Assembly (NCBI GenBank): GCA_019348475.1
Contig: JAHWJJ010000355.1
Span: 1 to 5,189, forward strand
Length of the DNA: 5,189 nucleotides
Source: Gemmatimonadota bacterium
GTDB taxonomy: Bacteria; Gemmatimonadota; Gemmatimonadetes; Longimicrobiales; Longimicrobiaceae
Direction: 5' to 3'
Below are positions 1-5,189 of this stretch, one piece after another. The notes beneath the pieces were generated by a model. That model saw only the letters and a list, made by a program, of their open reading frames with translations. It was not told the DNA's origin and did not search any database. Every line of letters begins with the position of its first letter. Within the stretch, counting starts at the first letter, position 1. The translations under genes and the position numbers were made by a program.

Positions 1-72
1 CCAGCCGTCGCGAGGAACGAGCGAAAGGCCTGGCGGGGGAGAGGGCCCGCGGCCCTGCGCCGCCGCCTGCCC

Positions 73-1377
73 CTACGCCGCCGCCTTCTCCCGCGTCCGC
101 GGAGTGGCCGCCGCCGCCGGGGGCTCCGTGCGCGTGCGCCCGGCCAGCCTGCGCACCGTCCAGGCCAGCGCCAGGTTCACCGGCAGCGCCACCCCGATGA
201 TGTGGGCGTTGCGCTGGTCCAGCCCGGGGAGCACCTGCATCACCAGGCCGAGCAGCGAGAGCGCGGCCACGGCCGCGGAGAGGATCCAGGCGGGCCGCGC
301 CGCCCAGCGCGCGCCGTACGCCACGCACGGCACCAGCACCACCAGCGGCAGCGCCAGCGGCGAAAGCTGCAGCAGGTTCTCGTTGCGGTAGGCGATCTCG
401 TGGTTGGTGAACGCCCACAGGCCCACCAGCAGTACCCCCGCCGTCCCCGCGAACAGCAGCCACAGCGCGCTGACGGCCGCGTACGCCAGCCGGGCGGCCG
501 CGGAGCGGTGCGCCACCATCGCCGTCGCGAGCAGCAGGCACGCGATCAGCACCCCCGCGACGATAAAGAACTGGGTGGCCGGCGGCGGCTCGCGGAGCGG
601 GCCGTCACGTCCCTCGGCGCTCAGGATCGTCCACTCGCGCGCCACCAGCGGCACCAGGGCGCCGGACGCGTCCGGAACACGGATCGCGCGCACCTGCTCC
701 TGCACCTTGAAGGGCAGGAACATCTCTTCCCAGGCCGTGATCTGGCGGTCCGCGGCGGGGCCCAGCCCGCCCGCCAGCCCCACGTACGACGCCGCGTCGT
801 CGGCGATCAGCCGCTCGCTGTGCCAGCGGTAGCTGGTGCCCGTCAGGCTGTCCGCCGTGGCCGCCAGCAGCCGACCTCCGATCACCCGGTCCAGCGCGTC
901 ACGGATGCGCGTGGAGCAGTTGTCTCGGTAGTAGTCGTACAGGTACTCGCGGTTGGCCGGAAGGGCATTGGTCTCCAGGAACGCCTGCAGCTCGCGCTTC
1001 TGCGCGGGGGTAAGGTTCAGCTGCTGCGCCCAGACGGCGCGGTTGTAGTGCTGGTACGCGTAGATGGTCTGCTGGATGTCGTGCACTCCCAGCTCGTACA
1101 GCCAGTCGCCCTTGATGAACCGGCTCCAGTACCCCGGGGAGTTGAAGTCGAACATCCCGTAGTTGTACACGCGGTCCGTCCCCGCCGCGGGGTCGTGAAT
1201 CCACAGCGCATTGTGGCCGAACTTCTCCCACACCATGTCCCCCTGCCCGATGGTGAGGAGGGTGACCGTCAGGCCCGTGTCGGGCGCGGCCGGCGGGGCC
1301 TGGGCGCGCGCGGGCGCGGGCGCGGCGGCAAGCGCCAGCGCGGCGAGAACGACGAGGGAGCGCAGGATGGACGGCAT
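73..1377 (-). CDS. Exported DUF4105 (Lnb_N) protein with five C-terminal membrane helices
   Basis: 434-residue protein of unknown substrate. Residues 1-26 form a signal peptide: an Arg near the N-terminus, a Leu/Ala-rich core, and an Ala-Arg-Ala-Gln end suited to signal peptidase I. Residues about 37-240 match the DUF4105 / Lnb N-terminal periplasmic domain family. They include a GQGDMVWEKFGHNALW stretch (44-59), many Tyr/Trp/Asn residues, and a DNCSTRIRDALD stretch (152-163). A conserved His first and Cys later resembles circularly permuted NlpC/P60 (papain-like) folds, so a thiol hydrolase or acyltransferase is possible; that is inference. Five hydrophobic segments follow at about 269-289, 297-323, 338-357, 362-383 and 390-410. 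Arg-rich loops after segments 1, 3 and 5 fit a periplasmic domain and cytoplasmic C-terminus. The start at 1377 is chosen because it puts the signal peptide at the N-terminus; an ATG 13 codons upstream would add an unneeded extension. Divergent from the next gene; no partner gene nearby. Confidence 0.88.
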   Translation of the reverse strand: MPSILRSLVVLAALALAAAPAPARAQAPPAAPDTGLTVTLLTIGQGDMVWEKFGHNALWIHDPAAGTDRVYNYGMFDFNSPGYWSRFIKGDWLYELGVHDIQQTIYAYQHYNRAVWAQQLNLTPAQKRELQAFLETNALPANREYLYDYYRDNCSTRIRDALDRVIGGRLLAATADSLTGTSYRWHSERLIADDAASYVGLAGGLGPAADRQITAWEEMFLPFKVQEQVRAIRVPDASGALVPLVAREWTILSAEGRDGPLREPPPATQFFIVAGVLIACLLLATAMVAHRSAAARLAYAAVSALWLLFAGTAGVLLVGLWAFTNHEIAYRNENLLQLSPLALPLVVLVPCVAYGARWAARPAWILSAAVAALSLLGLVMQVLPGLDQRNAHIIGVALPVNLALAWTVRRLAGRTRTEPPAAAATPRTREKAAA

Positions 1378-1529
1378 GGTTTCCGTGGTCACACTGAAGC
1401 GTCTGGCGGTACACAAGTTACCCCGAAAGCCGCGGAAAGCGCCATGCCCGGCGCACTTTCGCCCGTGGCCGCGCGGGCGTACTCTGTGGCCCGGGCTTTT
1501 GCGACGATGAAACGGTGGATGGAGGACAC
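1378..1529. promoter_or_regulatory. Divergent intergenic region, presumably with promoters both ways
   Basis: These 152 bases separate two genes that read away from each other, so both promoters should lie here. No strong consensus is visible. A weak plus-strand candidate is TTTCGC (1457-1462) with TACTCT (1480-1485) at 17-base spacing. On the minus strand a TAACTT hexamer lies at about 1418-1423, without a convincing -35 partner. An 11-base stretch (CGCACTTTCGC, 1452-1462) is identical to part of the octamer array upstream of cinA. The region's role follows from gene layout; the exact elements are guesses. Confidence 0.35.
1521..1525 (+). promoter_or_regulatory. Ribosome binding site that places the dehydrogenase start at GTG 1530
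   Basis: GGAGG lies 4 bases before the GTG at 1530. An in-frame GTG at 1515 lies upstream of this motif and would place the motif inside the gene, so 1530 is preferred. The protein then begins Met-Phe-Arg-Asp-Asp-Leu, shortly before the nucleotide-binding strand, which fits this dehydrogenase family. Confidence 0.6.
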
Positions 1530-2375
1530 GTGTTCCGCGACGACCTGCTGGCGGGCAAAACGGTGCTGGTGACGGGCGGCGGCTCCGGATTGGGGCTGTC
1601 GATGTCCAGGAAGTTCGCCGCGCTGGGGGCGAAGGTGGCCATCACCGGCCGCAGCGCGGACCGGCTGGCGGGCGCGGCGGAGCAGATCGACCCCAGCGGC
1701 CAGCGCGTGTTCACGCACCCCTGCGACGTCCGCGACTTCGCCCAGGTTGAGGCGATGGCCGCGGCCGTGGCGGAGCGCTTCGGCGGCATCGACGTGCTGC
1801 TGAACAACGCCGCGGGCAACTTCCTTGCGGCCACGGAAGACCTGTCGCCCGGCGGCTTCAACGCCGTGGTGCAGACGGTGCTCTACGGCACCTTCAACGC
1901 GACCCTGGCGGTCGGTAGGCGGATGATCGAGGCGGGGCGGGGCGGCAGCGTCCTGAACATCGTCACCACCTACGCCTGGACGGGGAGCGCCTTCGTGGTC
2001 CCCAGCGCCGCGGCGAAGGCGGGGGTGCTGGCGATGACGCGATCGCTGGCGGTGGAGTGGGCGGAGTACGGCATCCGCAGCAACGCCGTCGCCCCCGGCC
2101 CGTTTCCCACGGAGGGTGCCTGGAACGCGCTGATGCCCACGCCCGAGCTGGAGGCCGAGGCCCGCGCGCGCATCCCCATGAAGCGCTTTGGCGACCACGA
2201 CGAGCTGGCGAACCTGGCCGCGTTCCTGGTGTCGGACGGCGCGCCGTTCATCAACGGCGAGTGCGTCACCATCGACGGCGGCGAGTGGATCGCCAGCGGC
2301 GGCGAGTTCAACGGCCTTACCCGCATGCCCCGCGACGGCGTAAAGGCCGCGCTGCGGGCGATGCGTGGGAAGTAG
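1530..2375 (+). CDS. SDR-family 2,4-dienoyl-CoA reductase-like oxidoreductase
   Basis: 281-residue classical-length short-chain dehydrogenase. A Rossmann fold opens with TGGGSGLG (15-22). Gly-Arg at 40-41, after the second strand, suggests NADPH preference. CDVRD (65-69) and NNAAGNF (92-98) follow. The usual YxxxK is absent: the region reads Tyr148-AWTGSAFVVP-Ser159-AAA-Lys163. This is the arrangement of mammalian DECR1, where a Tyr in a 'YAETGSGFVVPSASAK' stretch acts with the Ser and Lys. The matching PGP-T-GA segment (190-197), ELANLAAFL (225-233), INGE/DGGEW and a GEFN tail also agree with DECR1. The family removes double bonds from 2,4-dienoyl-CoA using NADPH, allowing beta-oxidation of polyunsaturated acyl chains; the substrate here is inferred from these matches. 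The start is GTG, chosen for its ribosome binding site. No other fatty-acid oxidation gene is adjacent, and the next gene is 280 bases away. Confidence 0.9.
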   Translation: MFRDDLLAGKTVLVTGGGSGLGLSMSRKFAALGAKVAITGRSADRLAGAAEQIDPSGQRVFTHPCDVRDFAQVEAMAAAVAERFGGIDVLLNNAAGNFLAATEDLSPGGFNAVVQTVLYGTFNATLAVGRRMIEAGRGGSVLNIVTTYAWTGSAFVVPSAAAKAGVLAMTRSLAVEWAEYGIRSNAVAPGPFPTEGAWNALMPTPELEAEARARIPMKRFGDHDELANLAAFLVSDGAPFINGECVTIDGGEWIASGGEFNGLTRMPRDGVKAALRAMRGK

Positions 2376-2378
2376 GGG

Positions 2379-2418
2379 AGTGCGTTAGTGCGTGAGTGCG
2401 TTAGTGCGTTAGTGCGTG
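2379..2418 (+). repeat. Five tandem octamers, AGTGCGTT or AGTGCGTG
   Basis: Five exact-length 8-base units follow one another (AGTGCGTT, AGTGCGTG, AGTGCGTT, AGTGCGTT, AGTGCGTG). They begin 3 bases after the dehydrogenase stop codon. Only the eighth base varies (T or G). The array lies in the 3' untranslated side and is too short-period to be CRISPR. A related array in opposite orientation lies at 2625-2652. Confidence 0.9.
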
Positions 2419-2624
2419 AGGAGCGGAAGAGGTTGCAATGCGTCCGCGGCGACCCTCGACGCGCTCGGCGTGCCCGCACGCTGCCGCCCGCCGGGGAGAG
2501 GGGATAAGGTCGTCCTGGCGCGACCGCGCTTCCGCTGGCTGTTGAAGCCCCACGCGGTTTGTGGGGCTTTCCGCAGTCGTTGCGGCGAGTTTCACTCGCT
2601 CCCGGGACGAGCCTGGCCAAGCGC
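2419..2624. other. Non-coding spacer between inverted octamer arrays
   Basis: About 206 bases lie between the two octamer arrays. I see no gene with a ribosome binding site or recognisable protein. The reading frame of cinA happens to be open through it, but the translation is low-complexity Arg/Pro/Ala-rich text unlike any CinA N-terminus. Contents are a small dyad GGTCG/CGACC (2508-2525), a 9-bp hairpin (2545-2569) and a 6-bp hairpin (2585-2599). With the flanking inverted arrays the whole block (2379-2652) could be a small non-autonomous repeat element or the template of a structured RNA; neither is shown. Confidence 0.5.
2545..2569 (+). terminator. Candidate terminator hairpin upstream of cinA
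   Basis: Perfect 9-bp stem AAGCCCCAC / GTGGGGCTT (2545-2553 with 2561-2569) and a 7-base loop. Only a short T run (2568-2570) follows, partly inside the stem, so intrinsic termination would be weak. It lies 170 bases after the dehydrogenase stop and 86 bases before the cinA start. It could instead be a structural element of the spacer. A second smaller hairpin follows at 2585-2599 (6-bp stem, 3-base loop). Confidence 0.5.
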
Positions 2625-2652
2625 CACTTTCGCACTTTCGCACTCACGCACT
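2625..2652 (-). repeat. Inverted octamer array abutting the cinA start
   Basis: Three and a half octamers of the same AGTGCGNN family, read on the minus strand (AGTGCGTG, AGTGCGAA, AGTGCGAA, AGTG). Bases 2639-2652 are the exact reverse complement of 2387-2400 in the left array, a 14-bp perfect inverted repeat with about 240 bases between the arms. The array ends 3 bases before the GTG at 2656, so it occupies the place where a ribosome binding site would lie. Confidence 0.88.
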
Positions 2653-2655
2653 TCC

Positions 2656-3909
2656 GTGAAAGCTGCCTTCCTCTCCATCGGCGACGAAATCGTCGGGGGG
2701 CTGACCGTCGATACCAACTCGGGCTTCATCGCGGGCGAGCTGCGCGATGTGGGGGTGGAGCCGGTGGCCGGCTTCTCCGTCCGCGACGACGAGGACGAGA
2801 TCATACGCGCCTTTCGGCAGGCGCTGGAGCAGGCGGAGCTGGTGGTCAGCACCGGCGGGCTGGGACCGACGGTGGACGACCTTACGACGGCGTGCGTCGC
2901 GAAGCTCGCCGGGCGCGAGATGGTGCTGCACCAGCCGTCGCTGGCCGCGATGGAGGAGCGGTTCCGCGTCCGCGGAATCGAGATGCCCGCCAACAACCGC
3001 AAGCAGGCGCTGTTTCCCCGGGGCGCCGAGGTCATCCCCAATCCCAACGGCACCGCGCCGGGCTTCATCTGCCCCGTGCTGACGGACGGCGGAACCCGCC
3101 ACGTCGCCTGCCTTCCCGGCGTGCCGCGCGAGACGCGGCACATGGTCGCCGCCACGCTGGTGCCGTGGGTGGCCGCGCGGCAGCCCGGGCGGCGCTTTCT
3201 GTCGCGCACCTTCAGCACCGTGGGGCTGGCGGAGAGCCGCATCGACGAGCTGCTGGCCGGCGCCATCCGCCCCGACGAGGCGCGCGTGGCGTTCCGTGCC
3301 TCGTTCCCGCGCATGTACGTGCGGCTGACCGTGGACGGCGCCCCCGGCGAGCGGCTGGAGGCGCGGATGGACGAGCTGGAGGCGCGCGTCCGCGAGCGCC
3401 TGGGCGACGCCGTCTACGCCGTGGGCGACGAGGGGCTGGAGGAGACGGTGGGGCGCCTGCTGCGCGAGCGCGGCCTCACGCTCGCCGTCGCCGAGTCGTG
3501 CACCGGGGGGCGCATCGGCGACCGCATCACGGACGTTCCGGGGAGCTCCGCCTACTTTCTCCTCGGCACGGCGACCTATTCCAACGACGCCAAGGCCGCC
3601 GTCCTGGGCGTCTCACCGCAGACGCTGGCGCGGCACGGCGCCGTGAGCACGGAGACGGCGGAGGAGATGGCGGCGGGGGTGCGGCGCATCGCCGGCGCGG
3701 ACGTGGGGCTCTCCACCACCGGGATCGCCGGGCCGGGGGGCGGAACGGAGGAGAAGCCGGTGGGCACCGTCTGCATTGCCCTGGTGTGGGAGGGCGGCGC
3801 CTGGTCCCGCCGCTACGACCTGGGCGCCCGCGAGCGCGAGTGGATCAAGGCCACCACCGCCCAGCTCGCCCTGGACCGCCTGCGCCGCTGGCTGCTGAAC
3901 CCGGACTGA
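2656..3909 (+). CDS. cinA: CinA family protein: MoCF-like domain plus nicotinamide-nucleotide amidohydrolase domain
   Basis: 417 residues, the usual full length for two-domain CinA. The N-terminal MoaB/MogA-like (COG1058) domain spans about 1-170. It opens with MKAAFLSIGDEIVGG, carries TGGLGPTVDDLT (66-77), MPANNRKQALFP (110-121), and NGTAPGF (131-137). A linker domain covers about 175-255. The C-terminal CinA/PncC domain covers about 260-415, with AESCTGG (279-285), GSSAYF (296-301), TYSNDAK (307-313) and TGIAGPGGGTEEKPVGTV (355-372). In characterised members this C-terminal domain deamidates nicotinamide mononucleotide to nicotinate mononucleotide; the N-terminal domain has been linked to ADP-ribose pyrophosphatase activity. 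All signature motifs are intact. The product is cytoplasmic. The start is GTG, chosen because it aligns with the family N-terminus; no Shine-Dalgarno motif precedes it. The historic competence link is not supported by any neighbouring competence gene. Confidence 0.96.
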   Translation: MKAAFLSIGDEIVGGLTVDTNSGFIAGELRDVGVEPVAGFSVRDDEDEIIRAFRQALEQAELVVSTGGLGPTVDDLTTACVAKLAGREMVLHQPSLAAMEERFRVRGIEMPANNRKQALFPRGAEVIPNPNGTAPGFICPVLTDGGTRHVACLPGVPRETRHMVAATLVPWVAARQPGRRFLSRTFSTVGLAESRIDELLAGAIRPDEARVAFRASFPRMYVRLTVDGAPGERLEARMDELEARVRERLGDAVYAVGDEGLEETVGRLLRERGLTLAVAESCTGGRIGDRITDVPGSSAYFLLGTATYSNDAKAAVLGVSPQTLARHGAVSTETAEEMAAGVRRIAGADVGLSTTGIAGPGGGTEEKPVGTVCIALVWEGGAWSRRYDLGAREREWIKATTAQLALDRLRRWLLNPD

Positions 3910-4056
3910 CTACCGGGCAGCTCCGTCTCCGTGTCGCGGCTGGAATGCGATGTCCTCCTCGGCACCGCAGGTTCTACAAAGCCTGCCACTCGCACGGAAG
4001 TTGCCTGCCCACGCGCGCGCGCCGCTTGCGCGCCTACGTGCAACCGGGAGGATGGA
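3910..4056. other. Intergenic gap between cinA and the small membrane gene
   Basis: 147 bases with no recognisable gene. The frame of the small protein is open upstream to an ATG at 3931, but the extra residues look like non-coding translation. A weak dyad GCAGG/CCTGC lies near 3967-3989. No convincing promoter hexamers are seen. The gap size suggests the small gene has its own promoter or is co-transcribed with cinA through a long leader. Confidence 0.4.
4046..4052 (+). promoter_or_regulatory. Ribosome binding site of the small membrane protein
   Basis: GGGAGGA ends 4 bases before the ATG at 4057. This is the clearest Shine-Dalgarno motif in the window. It decides the start: the upstream in-frame ATG at 3931 has no such motif. 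Confidence 0.75.
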
Positions 4057-4251
4057 ATGGCGGACATCAACATCGAGCGGAAGCGCAGGAGCCCGTTACC
4101 GTGGATCATCGGACTGCTGGTGCTGGCGCTGCTCGCGTTTTTGCTCATGCGCAGCTGTGGCGACGACGAGGTGGCCACGGATGACGCCGCGGTGATGGCC
4201 GACACCACGACCGCGGGCACGCCGGTGCCCACCCAGACCGTGACGCCGTAG
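4057..4251 (+). CDS. Small single-pass membrane protein of unknown function
   Basis: 64 residues. A basic N-terminus (ERKRR, 7-11) precedes one hydrophobic helix at about 14-31 (WIIGLLVLALLAFLL). An acidic segment (CGDDE, then TDDAA) and a Thr/Pro/Val-rich tail ending TPVPTQTVTP follow. Positive-inside charge suggests the N-terminus in the cytoplasm and a short acidic tail outside. Cys34 after the helix is not in a good lipobox (MRSC), so a lipoprotein is unlikely. I do not recognise a named family. The 'MADIN-ERK' start with one helix recalls short hypothetical proteins of Gemmatimonadota, which is an impression only. It has a good ribosome binding site and a hairpin 67 bases after its stop, which supports it being a real transcription unit. 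Confidence 0.75.
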   Translation: MADINIERKRRSPLPWIIGLLVLALLAFLLMRSCGDDEVATDDAAVMADTTTAGTPVPTQTVTP

Positions 4252-4317
4252 TCAGCGGACCCGCGGGCCTGCCGGCGACGCGGCGGCATCGGGCGAAGCG
4301 AGACGGGTTCGGATGCG

Positions 4318-4344
4318 AGGGGCGAGCGGATGGAGCTCGCCCCT
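4318..4344 (+). terminator. Hairpin terminator after the small membrane gene
   Basis: Ten-bp perfect stem AGGGGCGAGC / GCTCGCCCCT (4318-4327 with 4335-4344) around a 7-base loop, followed by TTCC. The stem is very stable, but the T tract is short (TTT at 4344-4346). It lies 67 bases after the small gene's stop and 95 bases before the next start. It therefore probably separates the two transcripts. Confidence 0.6.
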
Positions 4345-4351
4345 TTCCGTT

Positions 4352-4438
4352 GGGCCCGGCGGATGGATTCCGCGGCACGCGGAGCCTAAGTTGCCGCGCG
4401 AATCCGGCGATCCCCATCCCGAACGACACTCCCTGCAC
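4352..4438 (+). promoter_or_regulatory. Upstream region of the YdfG-like gene, with a possible operator
   Basis: This leader should hold the promoter of the following dehydrogenase, since a strong hairpin precedes it. A TAAGTT hexamer (4387-4392) could be a -10 element, with a poor TGGATT -35 candidate (4364-4369) at 17 bases. A 7-bp dyad, CGCGGCA (4371-4377) and TGCCGCG (4392-4398), brackets that hexamer and could be a repressor site or chance in GC-rich DNA. No clear Shine-Dalgarno motif precedes the ATG at 4439. Confidence 0.3.
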
Positions 4439-5189
4439 ATGCGATTCTCTGGAACGGTCCTGATCACCGGCGCCACGGCGGGCATTGGCCAGGCGTGCGC
4501 GCGCGCGTTCGCGGCGGCGGGCGCGCGGCTGGTGCTCACCGGGCGTCGCACGGAGCGGCTGACGGCGCTCGCCGGCGAGCTGCGCCAGGCGCACGGCACC
4601 GACAGCCACCTGCTGACCCTCGACGTGCGCGACCGTGCGGCGGTGTTCGGCGCGGTGGAGGGGCTGCCGCCGGAGTGGGCGGCGGTGGACGTGCTGGTGA
4701 ACAACGCCGGGCTGGGGCGCGGCGTGGACCCGCTGCAGGGCGGCGACCCGGACGGGTGGGACGAGATGGTGGACACCAACGTGAAGGGGCTGCTGTACGC
4801 CACCCGCGCCGTTGCGCCAGGAATGGTGCAGCGCGGGCGGGGGCACGTCATCAACCTGGGCTCCGTGGCCGGCCACGAGGTGTACCCCGGCGGCGCGGTG
4901 TACGGCGCCACCAAGCACGCGGTGGGCGCCATCACGCGGGGGCTGCGGATGGACCTGCTGGGCACCGGCGTGCGCGTCAGCACGGTGGACCCCGGGATGG
5001 TGGAGACGGAGTTCAGCGTGGTGCGCTTTCACGGCGACCGCGAGCGCGCAGACCGCGTCTACCGCGGCATGACGCCGCTGACCCCTGACGACATCGCGGA
5101 GACGGTGCTGTGGGTGGCCACGCGCCCCCCGCACGTGAACGTGGACGAGATCATCATCAAGCCCACCGACCAGGCCAGCGCCACCCTGG
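4439..5189 (+). CDS. YdfG-type SDR: NADP-dependent 3-hydroxy acid dehydrogenase, 3' end cut by window
   Basis: 250 residues are present and the frame is still open at the window edge. By comparison with E. coli YdfG (248 residues) about five residues and the stop are missing. Motifs in order: TGATAGIG nucleotide loop (10-17), TGRR (34-37, an NADP signature), LDVRD (61-65), VLVNNAGL (85-92), DTNVKGLLY (112-120), then Ser142, Tyr155 and Lys159 in GGAVYGATK. The tail has PGMVETEFS-VRF (185-197), LTPDDIAE (214-221) and PPHVNVDEI (230-238). This order, in particular the TEFS-VRF and HVN segments, is that of YdfG/serine 3-dehydrogenase. That family reduces malonic semialdehyde to 3-hydroxypropionate and oxidises serine, allo-threonine and related 3-hydroxy acids in the cytoplasm. 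The exact substrate is inferred. The ATG start matches the family N-terminus. FabG is less likely because of the YdfG-specific C-terminal motifs. Confidence 0.92.
   Translation, partial: MRFSGTVLITGATAGIGQACARAFAAAGARLVLTGRRTERLTALAGELRQAHGTDSHLLTLDVRDRAAVFGAVEGLPPEWAAVDVLVNNAGLGRGVDPLQGGDPDGWDEMVDTNVKGLLYATRAVAPGMVQRGRGHVINLGSVAGHEVYPGGAVYGATKHAVGAITRGLRMDLLGTGVRVSTVDPGMVETEFSVVRFHGDRERADRVYRGMTPLTPDDIAETVLWVATRPPHVNVDEIIIKPTDQASATL

Noticed and set aside
42..56. Terminator for the minus-strand gene (AGGGCC / GGCCCT stem)
   Set aside because: Only 6 bp with a 3-base loop and no T run on the minus strand; such palindromes are frequent in GC-rich DNA.
202..1572. Long plus-strand open frame opposite the DUF4105 gene
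   Set aside because: Its translation is Arg/Gln/Gly/His-rich with no recognisable domain. It is a by-product of GC-rich codons in the real minus-strand gene, which has a signal peptide, a family domain and membrane helices.
1530..2375. Catalytically dead short-chain dehydrogenase because YxxxK is missing
   Set aside because: The DECR1 subfamily naturally places its Tyr earlier, and that Tyr, Ser and Lys are all present.
2379..2652. CRISPR-like array
   Set aside because: The period is 8 bases with no spacers, and the two arrays are inverted; no cas gene is present.
2416..2655. N-terminal extension of CinA from an upstream ATG
   Set aside because: The added 80 residues resemble non-coding translation and run through the octamer array; the GTG at 2656 matches the family's N-terminus exactly.
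2559..4184. Second plus-strand open frame overlapping cinA
   Set aside because: Arg/Gly/Ala-rich frame-shifted shadow of cinA, without domains.
4057..4251. Lipoprotein call for the small protein
   Set aside because: The residues before the Cys (Met-Arg-Ser) do not fit a lipobox, and the helix is too long and too far from a typical lipoprotein signal.
4145..5134. Long minus-strand open frame opposite the small gene and the YdfG-like gene
   Set aside because: Translation is low-complexity Arg/Ala/His-rich. The plus strand carries a clear dehydrogenase with all motifs over the same bases.
1530..5189. A co-regulated multi-gene system or operon
   Set aside because: Gaps of 147-280 bases, hairpins between genes and unrelated functions argue for separate housekeeping units.

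Overview
The window is about 5.2 kb of GC-rich bacterial DNA (clearly above 65% G+C by eye, with strong G/C bias at third codon positions). It holds five protein genes: one on the minus strand on the left, and four on the plus strand. No rRNA, tRNA, CRISPR array, transposase, phage gene or other clear mobile-element gene is visible. The codon usage, the small 'MADINIERKRR...' membrane protein and the octamer arrays between genes suggest a Gemmatimonadota bacterium of the Longimicrobium type. That placement rests on general familiarity and was not tested by any search.

Layout. Bases 1-72 are unassigned 3' flank. Bases 73-1377 (minus) encode an exported protein with a DUF4105/Lnb_N periplasmic domain followed by five predicted membrane helices. 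A 152-base divergent spacer separates it from 1530-2375 (plus), a short-chain dehydrogenase that matches the 2,4-dienoyl-CoA reductase (DECR1) type. The 280 bases at 2376-2655 have no gene. They begin with five direct octamers, carry two hairpins, and end with the same octamer family in inverted orientation only 3 bases before the next start codon. Bases 2656-3909 (plus) encode a full-length two-domain CinA. A 147-base gap leads to 4057-4251 (plus), a 64-residue single-pass membrane protein of unknown function. A strong hairpin at 4318-4344 follows. From 4439 to the window edge (plus) runs a second short-chain dehydrogenase, of the YdfG (3-hydroxy acid dehydrogenase / malonic semialdehyde reductase) type, lacking only its last few residues.

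How the genes relate. The gaps of 147-280 bases and the hairpins between genes argue against a single operon; these look like independently expressed housekeeping genes. The two dehydrogenases serve lipid/acyl-CoA and hydroxy-acid metabolism, and CinA serves NAD-metabolite repair or salvage. I see no sign of a defence system, toxin-antitoxin pair, biosynthetic cluster or other new multi-gene system. The items most worth a second look are the inverted octamer arrays around 2379-2652 and the domain architecture of the DUF4105 membrane protein.
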